From: an uncultured Burkholderiales bacterium
Lineage (GTDB): Bacteria; Pseudomonadota; Gammaproteobacteria; Burkholderiales; Burkholderiaceae_D
DNA length: 18,048 bases
Reading direction: 5' to 3'
Assembly (NCBI GenBank): GCA_937872165.1
Contig: CALMOR010000130.1
Span: 1-18,048, forward strand
The position numbers and the translations under genes are program-made. A model generated the notes under the pieces. The model searched no databases. It saw only the letters and a list, made by a program, of their open reading frames with translations, and was not told where the DNA came from. Below, piece by piece: positions 6,594 through 14,058 of the stretch. Position 1 is the first letter of the stretch. Each line of letters opens with the position of its first letter.

Positions 6594-7880
6594 TCAGGCC
6601 AGAGATGCGAAGACTTCGGCCGCCGCCGCGATGGTCGCCTCGATCGTGGCCTCGTCGTGGGCCGACGACACGAAGCCCGCTTCGTAGGCGGAAGGCGCGA
6701 AGTAGACGCCCCGGTCGAGCATCGCATGGAAGAAGCGCTTGAAGCGATCGATGTCCGAAGCCATGACGTCCTTCAGCGAACGGGGGAGTTCCGCGGCGAA
6801 GTAGAAGCCGAACATGCCGCCCACCGCATCGCTCGCGAACGACACACCGGCCGAGCGCGCGACCCGCGAGAGACCGTCGGCCAGCGTGTGCGTGCTCCGC
6901 GCGAGACGATCGTGATAGCCGGGCGCCCCGATCTCGGCCAGCGTCGCGAGTCCCGCCGCGACGGCCACGGGATTGCCCGACAGCGTGCCGGCCTGATACA
7001 CCGCGCCTTCCGGCGACAGGTGGCGCATCACGTCGCGCCGCCCTCCGAAGGCCGCGACCGGCAGGCCGCCGCCGATGACCTTGCCCAGCACGGTCATGTC
7101 GGGCTCGACGCCGTACAGCGACTGCGCGCCGCCCAGGGCGACGCGGAAGCCGCTCATCACCTCGTCGAACACGAGCAGCGCGCCGTGCCGCTGGCAGAGC
7201 GACTGCATGCACGCGACGAATTCGGGCGTGGCCCGCACGAGGTTCATGTTGCCGGCGATCGGTTCCACGATGACGCACGCGATCGCGTCGCCGTGCGCGG
7301 CGAACGCGGTCTCGAGCTGATCGCAGTCGTTGTAGTCGAGGACGATCGTGTGTTGCGTGATCTCGGGCGGCACGCCTGCCGAACTCGGCGTGTTGAAGGT
7401 GAGCATCCCCGATCCCGCCTTGACCAGGAGGCTGTCCGCGTGTCCGTGATAGCAGCCGTCGAACTTGATCAGCTTCGAGCGTCCGGTGGCGCCGCGCGCG
7501 AGACGGATCGCGCTCATCGCCGCCTCGGTCCCCGACGACACGAGCCGCACCTGTTCCATCGACGGCACGAGGCGGCACAGCGTCTCGGCCATCTCGATCT
7601 CGCCTTCGGTGGGCGCGCCGAACGACAGTCCGCGGGCAGCCGCTTCCTGGACGGCGCGGACCACGGCCGGGTGCGCATGGCCGAGGATCGCGGGGCCCCA
7701 GCTGCCGATGTAGTCGATGTAGCGCTTGCCGTCCGCGTCCCAGAAGCGAGGGCCTTCGGCACGGGTCACGAAGCGCGGGACGCCTCCGACCTGCCGGAAG
7801 GCCCTGACCGGCGAGTTGACGCCGCCGGGCGTGCTCTGGAGGGCGCGGGAGAAGAGCTGGTCGTTGCGCGATTCGGTCAA
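6594..7880 (-). CDS. hemL: glutamate-1-semialdehyde 2,1-aminomutase
   Basis: A 428-residue PLP enzyme converting glutamate-1-semialdehyde to 5-aminolevulinate in the C5 haem pathway; length matches the family. The start is a TTG (7880-7878) that overlaps the thiE stop as TTGA. It yields T-E-S-R-N-D-Q-L-F-S-R-A, followed by the conserved P-G-G-V-N-S-P-V-R-A-F. No ATG gives a family-like N-terminus, and the 4-nt overlap supports coupling. Visible family features: S-S-G-T-E-A-A-M-S-A-I-R (116-126), Y-H-G-H-A-D (144-149), F-D-E-V-M-S-G-F-R (238-246, PLP-contacting D239) and the Schiff-base lysine K267 in L-G-K-V-I-G-G-G-L-P. It is the last gene of the thiD-thiE-hemL operon. Confidence 0.96.
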   Translation of the reverse strand: MTESRNDQLFSRALQSTPGGVNSPVRAFRQVGGVPRFVTRAEGPRFWDADGKRYIDYIGSWGPAILGHAHPAVVRAVQEAAARGLSFGAPTEGEIEMAETLCRLVPSMEQVRLVSSGTEAAMSAIRLARGATGRSKLIKFDGCYHGHADSLLVKAGSGMLTFNTPSSAGVPPEITQHTIVLDYNDCDQLETAFAAHGDAIACVIVEPIAGNMNLVRATPEFVACMQSLCQRHGALLVFDEVMSGFRVALGGAQSLYGVEPDMTVLGKVIGGGLPVAAFGGRRDVMRHLSPEGAVYQAGTLSGNPVAVAAGLATLAEIGAPGYHDRLARSTHTLADGLSRVARSAGVSFASDAVGGMFGFYFAAELPRSLKDVMASDIDRFKRFFHAMLDRGVYFAPSAYEAGFVSSAHDEATIEATIAAAAEVFASLA

Positions 7881-8578
7881 GGCGGTCGTCTCGTGTGAAG
7901 GGTTCGACGGGTGTCGCGGAAGCAGTCCGCGAGCCGGCGTGCGCGACTCTCGATCGCTCCGGGCTCGTTGCTGCCGACGAAGAGGTCTGCGATCACGGCG
8001 GCCGCATCGGCGCCCGCCTCGATCAGCGAAGGCAGATTGAGATGCGTGATGCCGCCGATACCGACCACCGCGACGCCGATCGGCCGGGCCGCGTCGAAGG
8101 TCGCGAGCGCGGCTGCCGGAGCGGACGGCTTGGTGGTCGAGGGGAACACGCTGCCGAACGCGACGTAGTGGGCGCCGGCAGCGGCAGCATCGCGCGCGAG
8201 CTCGATGCTGCGATAGCACGACACGCCGAACAGCCGCGAGCGGCCGAGCTCTCGTCGCAGCGCGCGCAACGCGTCGGGCCCCGCGAAGTCGTCGCTGCCG
8301 ACATGCAGCCCGGCGCCGTCGATCGACAGCGCGACGTCCAGATGATCGTTGACGATCAGCGGACGCCCGTGCGCCGTGCAGAGCTCGCCGAGGGCGACGG
8401 CCTGTCGCATGCGCAGGGCGGCGTCGGCGGACTTGTTGCGGTACTGCACGATCGCGGCGCCCCCTCGAAGCGCCGCCTCCACCATCGCGACCAGACGCCC
8501 GGTGTCGTCGAGGTCCGGCGTGACCGCGTAGAGGCCCGCGACGCGTGGATCGCGGGTCGACGGCGCGGCTCCGTTCAT
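7877..8578 (-). CDS. thiE: thiamine-phosphate synthase
   Basis: A 233-residue TIM-barrel enzyme that joins HMP-PP and thiazole phosphate to give thiamine phosphate. Motifs in order: V-Q-Y-R-N-K-S (44-50), I-V-N-D-H-L-D-V-A (75-83), G-L-H-V-G-S-D-D (90-97), F-G-V-S-C-Y (117-122), F-G-S-V-F-P-S-T-T-K-P (141-151, the diphosphate-binding T-T-K-P) and V-V-G-I-G-G-I (171-177). It is slightly longer than the usual 210 or so residues, with extra residues at both ends. The ATG at 8578 overlaps the thiD stop as ATGA, and its own stop overlaps the hemL TTG. The order thiD-thiE supplies both the substrate and the condensing step. Confidence 0.95.
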   Translation of the reverse strand: MNGAAPSTRDPRVAGLYAVTPDLDDTGRLVAMVEAALRGGAAIVQYRNKSADAALRMRQAVALGELCTAHGRPLIVNDHLDVALSIDGAGLHVGSDDFAGPDALRALRRELGRSRLFGVSCYRSIELARDAAAAGAHYVAFGSVFPSTTKPSAPAAALATFDAARPIGVAVVGIGGITHLNLPSLIEAGADAAAVIADLFVGSNEPGAIESRARRLADCFRDTRRTLHTRRPP

Positions 8579-9450
8579 CGCCCGGTGCCGCTCCTCGGGC
8601 GCATCCCGTCGGACGCGTTGCGGGCCCGGAAGAATCGATCGGGTATGAACTGGCCCATGCCGGGACGGAAAGCCGCGTTCAGCGTCTGCCACGTGTAGGC
8701 CTGGGCTTCGCGCACCGCATCCTCGAGGTCGAGGCCGAGGGCGAGCAGCGAAGCGACGGCGGACGCGAGCGTGCAGCCCGAGCCGTGATACGAGCCCGCG
8801 AGACGCTTCCACGAGTCGCTGCGGATCATCACCGTCGCATCGCCTTCCTCGCCGTAAAGAATGTTTACGACCTCGGGCGTGTTCTCGTGCGTGCCGGTGA
8901 CGAGGACGAACTCGACACCCCAGCCGACCAGCTTGGCCGCGGCGGCCTCGAGCGAGAGCGCGCTGCGGCTCGCCTCGTCCTGATCGGCCGAGTCTTCCAG
9001 TGTCGCGAGGCGACGGGCTTCGTAGCTGTTCGGCGTCAGCAGCGTGACCTGCGGCAGCAATAGTTCGCGGATCGCGAGCAGCGTGTCGTCGTCCGCGAAC
9101 ACGTCGCCGCGACCGCTCGCGAGAACCGGGTCGAGCACGATCGGGAGATCGGGATAGTCGGACACGATCTCCGCGACCACCGCGACCGTCTCGACGTCGC
9201 CGAGCACGCCGATCTTGAAGGCCGCGACCGGCATGTCCTCGAGGATGGTGCGGGCCTGGTCGTCGACGTGATCGGCATCGACCGCGACGAAGTCCTCGAC
9301 GCCCGCCGTGTCCTGCACCGTATAGCCGGTCACGATCGTGGCCGCATGACAACCCATGCTCGTCACGGTCAGGAGGTCGGCCTGCAGTCCCGCGCCGCCG
9401 GTAGGGTCGCAGGCCGAGAATGTCATCACGACGGGAAGAGGGGGAGTCAT
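8575..9450 (-). CDS. thiD: hydroxymethylpyrimidine / phosphomethylpyrimidine kinase
   Basis: A 291-residue ribokinase-fold enzyme that phosphorylates HMP and HMP-P to HMP-PP for thiamine synthesis. Visible motifs: F-S-A-C-D-P-T-G-G-A-G-L-Q-A-D (11-25, substrate and anion pocket), K-I-G-V-L-G (79-84), V-L-D-P-V-L-A-S (105-112), L-T-P-N-S-Y-E-A (138-145) and the active-site loop H-G-S-G-C-T-L-A-S (222-230, with C226). The start ATG at 9450 fits the family N-terminus; an 18-residue upstream extension shows no family signature. The Shine-Dalgarno is poor. It is the first gene of thiD-thiE-hemL and is transcribed away from rubredoxin. No thiamine-pyrophosphate riboswitch is recognisable in its roughly 140-nt leader. 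Confidence 0.95.
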   Translation of the reverse strand: MTPPLPVVMTFSACDPTGGAGLQADLLTVTSMGCHAATIVTGYTVQDTAGVEDFVAVDADHVDDQARTILEDMPVAAFKIGVLGDVETVAVVAEIVSDYPDLPIVLDPVLASGRGDVFADDDTLLAIRELLLPQVTLLTPNSYEARRLATLEDSADQDEASRSALSLEAAAAKLVGWGVEFVLVTGTHENTPEVVNILYGEEGDATVMIRSDSWKRLAGSYHGSGCTLASAVASLLALGLDLEDAVREAQAYTWQTLNAAFRPGMGQFIPDRFFRARNASDGMRPRSGTGR

Positions 9451-9594
9451 GCGGATGGGCGACGGTTCCGGGAGCGACGGCGCGACACGACGGTCACGGC
9501 GCACATCGAGATAGACTGCGGCCCTCGTCCGGCCGTTCTCCGGCGAACGAAGAGGGAAGGCGCCGCCGACCCGAGTGCCTCGCGCGAGCGGCGC

Positions 9595-9624
9595 ATTCTA
9601 CGCTTCGGACACTAGGTCCGAGGC
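9595..9624 (-). promoter_or_regulatory. candidate thiD promoter with dyad just upstream of the -10
   Basis: On the minus strand TAGAAT (plus 9595-9600) is followed by G-C-G-C, as in many betaproteobacterial promoters. Immediately upstream lies a perfect dyad, TCGGAC-N5-GTCCGA (plus 9605-9621). It extends to a 9-bp stem with one G-T pair (9602-9624) and covers the spacer where RNA polymerase would contact the -35 side. No consensus -35 is present. The dyad is also in the upstream region of the divergent rubredoxin gene and could act on both. Confidence 0.4.
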
Positions 9625-9659
9625 CCTGCACACCCACCGAAAAAACCTGCGACCCGATC

Positions 9660-9824
9660 ATGAAGACCTGGATGTGTCTGATCTGCGGCTGGATCTACGA
9701 CGAGGCGGCCGGCGCACCCGAGGAAGGCCTCGCGCCGGGGACGCCGTGGGCCGACGTGCCGATCAACTGGACCTGCCCCGAATGCGGCGCGCGCAAGGAA
9801 GACTTCGAGATGATCGAGGTGTGA
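9660..9824 (+). CDS. rubredoxin
   Basis: A 54-residue iron-binding electron carrier. Two knuckles are visible: M-C-L-I-C-G (C6, C9) and C-P-E-C-G (C39, C42), the four cysteines that hold one Fe. Between them are the conserved G-W-I-Y-D-E (10-15), G-x-x-P-G-T-P-W (23-30) and V-P-x-x-W-x-C-P. Length is that of a classical single-domain rubredoxin. The ATG at 9660 is chosen because M-K-T-W/Y is the usual start; a longer in-frame extension to 9420 lacks family sequence. There is no clear Shine-Dalgarno. It lies divergent from thiD and 328 bp ahead of pilG. The redox partner is not encoded nearby, so its role is unknown. Confidence 0.95.
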   Translation: MKTWMCLICGWIYDEAAGAPEEGLAPGTPWADVPINWTCPECGARKEDFEMIEV

Positions 9825-10152
9825 CCGGGACCCGGCCGCCCGCTCCGCGATCGACGCGACCCTAAGGTTTGCCCCTCGGACGAGCGACTCCCCGGCTTAG
9901 AGCTTTCCCTTAAGCGCCGTTGTCGAGCCACAACGGGCGCGGCCGATCGCGCATTTCAATCGCGGGGCCCGGCAAAAGAGTGAAGCTACAATCGATTCGA
10001 ACCTGCGCCGTGCGTCGATCGCGATGGAGGCGGCTCCGGGTCGGAACCCGCCATCGCTCATCGATACGACGCATGCCGTCGTCCCGCGTCTCCTGCACGA
10101 TGCGGTCCGGATCGAGACGTCTTCGGTCCTCGACAAGAACCGGAAGGAACGT
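9825..10152 (+). other. 328-bp non-coding leader between rubredoxin and pilG
   Basis: I see no gene here. It holds an 11-bp dyad directly after the rubredoxin stop (9825-9835), a CCGTTGT-N6-ACAACGG hairpin (9917-9936), a TACAAT hexamer (9987-9992) that could be a -10, and a compound hairpin whose outer arms GCGATGG (10021-10027) and CCATCGC (10051-10057) enclose CGGGT-CGGA-ACCCG (10037-10050). An open frame continuing the pilG frame upstream to 10024 is not supported by a ribosome site. Confidence 0.6.
9987..9992 (+). promoter_or_regulatory. possible -10 element of the pil-chp operon
   Basis: TACAAT, within AAGCTACAATCG, matches the sigma-70 -10 consensus at five of six positions and lies about 160 bp before the pilG start in an A-richer patch. 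No -35 hexamer is recognisable at 16-18 bp spacing, so either an activator is needed or this is chance. Confidence 0.33.
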
Positions 10153-10548
10153 ATGAGCACCACCGACATCGCCGGACTCAAGGTCATGGTCATCGACGAC
10201 AGCAGCACGATCCGTCGCAGCGCCGAGATCTTCCTCGTCCAAGCGGGCTGCCAGGTCATCCTCGCCGAGGACGGCTTCGATGCGCTCGCCAAGGTCAACG
10301 ACTATCAGCCGGACCTGATCTTCTGCGACATCCTGATGCCGCGTCTCGACGGCTACCAGACGTGTTCCCTGATCAAGAAGAGCACGCGCTTCCACTCGAC
10401 GCCGGTCGTGATGCTGTCCAGCAAGGACGGCCTCTTCGATCGCGCGCGCGGTCGCATGGTGGGGTCCGACGAATATCTCACCAAGCCGTTCACGAAGGAC
10501 AGTCTGCTGAAGACCGTCGACCTGCATGCACGCCGGGTCGTCGCCTGA
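10153..10548 (+). CDS. pilG: twitching motility response regulator PilG
   Basis: A 131-residue single-domain receiver. The start at 10153 follows a clear ribosome site (GGAAGGAA, 10142-10149). Receiver residues: acidic pair D15-D16 in V-M-V-I-D-D-S, phosphoacceptor D59 in D-L-I-F-C-D-I-L-M-P, S89/S90 in V-V-M-L-S-S-K-D and K111 in Y-L-T-K-P-F. The N-terminal stretch before the first strand and the K-D-G-L-F-D-R-A-R-G-R segment are typical of PilG. In the Pil-Chp system PilG is phosphorylated by ChpA and promotes pilus extension and, in Pseudomonas, cAMP synthesis. First gene of pilG-pilH-pilI-pilJ-chpA. Confidence 0.93.
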   Translation: MSTTDIAGLKVMVIDDSSTIRRSAEIFLVQAGCQVILAEDGFDALAKVNDYQPDLIFCDILMPRLDGYQTCSLIKKSTRFHSTPVVMLSSKDGLFDRARGRMVGSDEYLTKPFTKDSLLKTVDLHARRVVA

Positions 10549-10591
10549 TCGATCGTCCCCCGCAGTCCCGCTGGTACCACCGAGCAAAGCC

Positions 10592-10960
10592 ATGGCCCTC
10601 CACAAGATCCTCGTCGTCGACGACTCCGCGACGGAACGTTTCTTCTTCGCCGAGCTGCTCGGCAAGAACGGCTACGCCGTCGTGACGGCCGAGAACGGCG
10701 CCGAAGCGCTGACGATGGCCAAGAGCGAACAGCCCGACCTGATCCTGATGGACGTCGTCATGCCGGGGCAGAACGGCTTCCAGGTCACGCGCACCATCAG
10801 CCGTGACCCGGGTACCTCGCACATCCCGATCATCATCTGCACGAGCAAGAGCCAGGAGACCGATCGCTACTGGGGCATGAAGCAGGGCGCTCGCGACTAC
10901 GTGGTCAAGCCGGTCGATCCGAAGGACCTGCTGACCAAGATCAGAGCCTGCGAGGCCTGA
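10592..10960 (+). CDS. pilH: twitching motility response regulator PilH
   Basis: A 122-residue single-domain receiver starting at the ATG at 10592, 43 nt after the pilG stop; the ribosome site is weak. The family start is M-A-x-x-K-I-L-V-V-D-D-S. Key residues are D10-D11, phosphoacceptor D54 in D-L-I-L-M-D-V-V-M-P, T84 in I-I-C-T-S-K and K106 in Y-V-V-K-P-V. The segment S-Q-E-T-D-R-Y-W-G-M-K-Q-G-A (87-100) is characteristic of PilH. In Pil-Chp signalling PilH receives phosphate from ChpA and opposes or resets PilG output. A 22-residue upstream extension in frame is rejected because the family begins here. Confidence 0.93.
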   Translation: MALHKILVVDDSATERFFFAELLGKNGYAVVTAENGAEALTMAKSEQPDLILMDVVMPGQNGFQVTRTISRDPGTSHIPIIICTSKSQETDRYWGMKQGARDYVVKPVDPKDLLTKIRACEA

Positions 10961-10961
10961 C

Positions 10962-11552
10962 ATGGCGGACTCTCCTTCGCGGTTGCGCGCCGCAACGCCG
11001 CTGGACGTCCCGTCCACGTCTTCGCATCGACGCGAGCGTCTGCGCGAGTTCCAGACCGGGCTTTCCGAGAAGTTGCGACGCGCGCAGAACACGCCGCTCA
11101 CGGTCAACCGTCTCGGCATCCAGATCGGCCCGCACCGGCTGCTGGTCGATCTCGCCGACGCCGGCGAGATCCTCGCGGTGCCCGACGTCATGCCGGTGCC
11201 GCTGACCCGTCCGTGGTACCGCGGCCTCGCCAACGTCCGGGGTTCGCTGCTCGGCGTGGTCGACCTGTCGCTGTTCGCCGGCGGTCCGCCCACGCCGCTC
11301 GACAAGGAGAGTCGCCTGCTGGCGTTCTCGAACGACCTGCACTTCTCGACCGGCATCCTCGTCTCGCGGATGCTCGGACTGCGAAGCGCGGCCGACCTCG
11401 GCCCCAGCGAACGCGCCGGCGCGAGCGCGACGGAACTCTTCGCGCCGTGGCTGCGCGCACGCCTCGTCGACACCCAGATGCTCGAGTGGCAGGAGATCGA
11501 CCTCGTGGCGATCACCGGTGACGAACGGTTCATCGATATCGCTCGCACGTGA
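10962..11552 (+). CDS. pilI: CheW-like adaptor PilI
   Basis: A 196-residue protein whose ATG is one base after the pilH TGA. A variable, charged N-terminus (1-40) precedes a CheW domain (about 45-190). Recognisable features are R-L-G-I-Q-I-G-P-H-R-L-L-V-D-L-A-D-A-G-E-I-L near the start of the domain, P-V-P-L-T-R-P-W-Y-R-G-L-A-N-V-R-G (78-94) and L-L-G-V-V-D-L-S-L-F, the conserved segment that docks receptor and kinase. Role: couples receptor PilJ to the histidine kinase ChpA at the cell pole. It is followed by a strong hairpin and 192 bp of non-coding DNA before pilJ, an unusual gap for this operon. Confidence 0.92.
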   Translation: MADSPSRLRAATPLDVPSTSSHRRERLREFQTGLSEKLRRAQNTPLTVNRLGIQIGPHRLLVDLADAGEILAVPDVMPVPLTRPWYRGLANVRGSLLGVVDLSLFAGGPPTPLDKESRLLAFSNDLHFSTGILVSRMLGLRSAADLGPSERAGASATELFAPWLRARLVDTQMLEWQEIDLVAITGDERFIDIART

Positions 11553-11744
11553 GCGGTCGGGCGGGCGGCAGCCCGTCCGTCCTCCGCCTGGAACAACGGT
11601 GTCTCTTTCATCCTCGCGCCGACCTGCGGGCCGCCCTCGATCCGGAGCGGCGACCCGTCCTCCAGTTCTTCACGCGCCTGCCGATAGCCGTGAGGATGGG
11701 CGACACCATCTCGTGGCGAACCCCGAGCAACCGAAGAGGAACGC
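11553..11744 (+). other. pilI-pilJ spacer with a strong GC hairpin
   Basis: Non-coding, 192 bp. Immediately after the pilI stop a stem at 11558-11566 pairs with 11571-11579 (nine pairs, one G-U) around a GGCA loop. No T-run follows, so it is not a standard intrinsic terminator. The small open frames crossing this spacer lack ribosome sites and overlap pilJ in another frame. The pilJ Shine-Dalgarno (AGAGGA, 11735-11740) closes it. Confidence 0.5.
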
Positions 11745-13979
11745 ATGGCTTTCACCTGGTCTTTCGACAAGTCCTTCGGCCGTGACGCGAGTCCGGCCGC
11801 AGAGTCCGCACCCGTGAGCGCATCCCGCAATGCGGCGAGCGACGTCTCGACCGCCGAGTCGATCATGGCTCCGTCGGTGGTCGGCGAGCCGACGATGGAT
11901 TCGTCCTCCGCCGCAGGAACGTCGGCGTCGGGCGACACCTTCGCCGAACGGAACGCGCTGCGGCTGCGCTGGCTGATCGGCTCCACGGTCACGCTGCTGA
12001 TCGTCTTCATCTTCATGGTCGCCCTCGACCTCGCGTCGAAGTCGGGCGAGGCCGCCGTGTCGGCGACGACCGGTGACCTGCTGATGCACACGCAGCGCCT
12101 CGCGAAGGCCGTTCCCAATGCGATCCAGGGCGACCCGGCCTCGTTCGAACAGCTGCGCGACAGCCGCGATCGACTCGCGAGCGGGATCGCGGCGCTCGAC
12201 CAGGGCAGCGACTCCGGCAATCGGAGCTTTCCCACGCTGAACGCCGCAGGACTGCCGCGCCTCGCGACGGTCCAGACCGACTGGAAGGCGACCCAGGCCA
12301 ACGCGAGCGTGATCCTCGGGCAGGAGAAGCTGCTGACGACGATCGGCGCCACGCTGCGCACCCTCAACGAGACCACGCCGGCCCTGGCCGAGGCGAGCGA
12401 CGCGATCGCGGCGCAGAAGATCCAGGCCAACGCGCCGCAGCGCGACATCTCGGCGGCCGCGCAGCTCCAGATCCTCACGCAGCGTCTCGCGAAGAACGCC
12501 AACGAGCTGCTCGTCGGTTCCGGCGTGAATCCCGAGGCGGCCTTCGTCCTAGGCAAGGATCTCAACACGTTCCGCGACACGGTCGAGGGCCTGATCAACG
12601 GCAGCGAGTCGCTGCGCGTGGCACCGACGCGCGACGCGGAGGCGCGCGAGCGTCTGCTCGCGTTGCAGAAGACCTTCGCCACCTACCAGGCGCAGATGCG
12701 CAGCCTGCTCGAGTCGCTGCCGAAGCTGGTCGCCACGAAGGAAGCGGCCGAGAAGGTCTCGAAGGAGAGCGAGCCGATGCGTCTGCACCTGGACGACCTG
12801 CGCACCGCCTATTCGGACTCGACCTCGGTCTATCGATGGCTCGCGTTCCTCACCGGTTTCCTCACGCTGGTGGGCGCGTTGCTGGTCGCACGCGGATACA
12901 TCGGCAGCGCGTCGATGGCCGCCGACGAAGCGCGTCGCGGACGACTGGAAGCCGAGCGCCAGGAAGAAGCCCTGAAGGCGACCAACGAAGCCAACCAGGT
13001 CGCCATCCTGCGGCTCATGAACGAACTCCAGGAGGTCGCCGACGGCAACCTGACGATGCAGGCCACCGTGTCCGAGGACATCACCGGCGCGATCGCGGAC
13101 TCGGTCAACTACACGGTCGAGGAATTGCGCACGCTGGTCGGCCGCATCAACAGCACCGTCGAGCAGGTCACCGATGCGTCGTCCACCGCGGAGGGCACGT
13201 CGAACCGGCTGCTCGAAGCGTCCGACGAGCAGTCCCGCGAGATCCGCTCCACCGGAGACGCGGTGCTGACGATGGCCCGCGAGATCAGCGAGGTGTCGGG
13301 CTCCGCCGCCGAGTCGGCGACGGTGGCGCGCCAGTCGCTGGCCGCCGCCGAAGACGGACAACGTGCGGTGCAGAACTCGATCTCGGGCATGAACGAGATC
13401 CGCGACCAGATCCAGGAGACCAGCAAGCGCATCAAGCGGCTCGGCGAGTCCTCGCAGGAGATCGGCGAGATCATCGAGCTGATCTCCGACATCACCGAGC
13501 AGACCAACGTGCTCGCGCTCAACGCGGCGATCCAGGCCGCGTCGGCCGGCGAAGCCGGACGCGGCTTCTCGGTCGTCGCCGAGGAAGTGCAGCGGCTGGC
13601 GGAACGTTCCGGCGAAGCGACGAAGCAGATCGGCGCGCTGGTGCGCACCATCCAGACCGACACCCAGGACGCGGTCTCCGCGATGGAGAAATCCACCGAG
13701 GGCGTGGTCGAAGGCGCGAAGCTGTCCGATGCCGCGGGTCAGTCGCTCGGCAACATCGGCCGCGTGTCGAAGCAGCTCGCCGAGCTGATCGAGGCGATCT
13801 CGAAGAGGACCTCGCTGCAGGCGGACTCGGCCGGCAAGATGGCTTCGAGCATCGAGCACATCCTGACGGTGAACGAGCAGGCTTCCGACGGCACGCGCCT
13901 GACGGCGACGTCGATCCGCCAGCTCTCCGAGCTCGCGCTCGAACTCAAGAACTCGGTCGCGCGCTTCAAGGTCAATTGA
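11745..13979 (+). CDS. pilJ: type IV pilus methyl-accepting chemotaxis receptor PilJ
   Basis: A 744-residue transmembrane receptor, starting at ATG 11745 with AGAGGA upstream. Layout: a cytoplasmic Ser/Ala-rich low-complexity tail (1-70), TM1 (about 75-95), a periplasmic part with two PilJ-type helical modules (M-H-T-Q-R-L-A-K at 114-121 and I-L-T-Q-R-L-A-K at 243-250), TM2 (about 363-384), a HAMP-like segment with N-E-L-Q-E-V-A-D-G-N-L (about 426-436), then the signalling coiled coil. Its hairpin tip contains E-Q-T-N-V-L-A-L-N-A-A-I (585-596) and G-R-G-F-S-V-V-A-E-E-V (605-615). It carries signals through PilI to ChpA. It is longer than Pseudomonas PilJ (about 680), mainly because of the N-terminal tail. 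No CheW-docking or pentapeptide methylation tail is seen at the C-terminus. Confidence 0.94.
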   Translation: MAFTWSFDKSFGRDASPAAESAPVSASRNAASDVSTAESIMAPSVVGEPTMDSSSAAGTSASGDTFAERNALRLRWLIGSTVTLLIVFIFMVALDLASKSGEAAVSATTGDLLMHTQRLAKAVPNAIQGDPASFEQLRDSRDRLASGIAALDQGSDSGNRSFPTLNAAGLPRLATVQTDWKATQANASVILGQEKLLTTIGATLRTLNETTPALAEASDAIAAQKIQANAPQRDISAAAQLQILTQRLAKNANELLVGSGVNPEAAFVLGKDLNTFRDTVEGLINGSESLRVAPTRDAEARERLLALQKTFATYQAQMRSLLESLPKLVATKEAAEKVSKESEPMRLHLDDLRTAYSDSTSVYRWLAFLTGFLTLVGALLVARGYIGSASMAADEARRGRLEAERQEEALKATNEANQVAILRLMNELQEVADGNLTMQATVSEDITGAIADSVNYTVEELRTLVGRINSTVEQVTDASSTAEGTSNRLLEASDEQSREIRSTGDAVLTMAREISEVSGSAAESATVARQSLAAAEDGQRAVQNSISGMNEIRDQIQETSKRIKRLGESSQEIGEIIELISDITEQTNVLALNAAIQAASAGEAGRGFSVVAEEVQRLAERSGEATKQIGALVRTIQTDTQDAVSAMEKSTEGVVEGAKLSDAAGQSLGNIGRVSKQLAELIEAISKRTSLQADSAGKMASSIEHILTVNEQASDGTRLTATSIRQLSELALELKNSVARFKVN

Positions 13980-14058
13980 TCCGGCCTCGCGGCCGCGGTC
14001 TCTCCGAGTGTCGGCCCGGCGGTCCACGCCGCCCGGTCGCACCGAAAGGAACTCAGCG

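Noticed and set aside
9451..9594. A TPP riboswitch in the thiD leader
   Set aside because: On the minus strand I could not find the conserved CTGAGA core or the ACCTGA-type second helix; only short generic dyads are present.
9825..9936. Intrinsic terminator after rubredoxin
   Set aside because: Hairpins exist (9825-9835, 9917-9936) but neither is followed by a T-run, so a terminator call is not supported.
10024..10152. A longer PilG starting at 10024
   Set aside because: The extension has no family similarity and no ribosome site, whereas the ATG at 10153 has a strong one and gives the standard PilG length.
10490..12682. A long minus-strand open frame across pilG to pilJ
   Set aside because: Low-complexity Ser/Arg-rich translation without motifs; the plus strand encodes four recognisable Pil proteins with matching starts.
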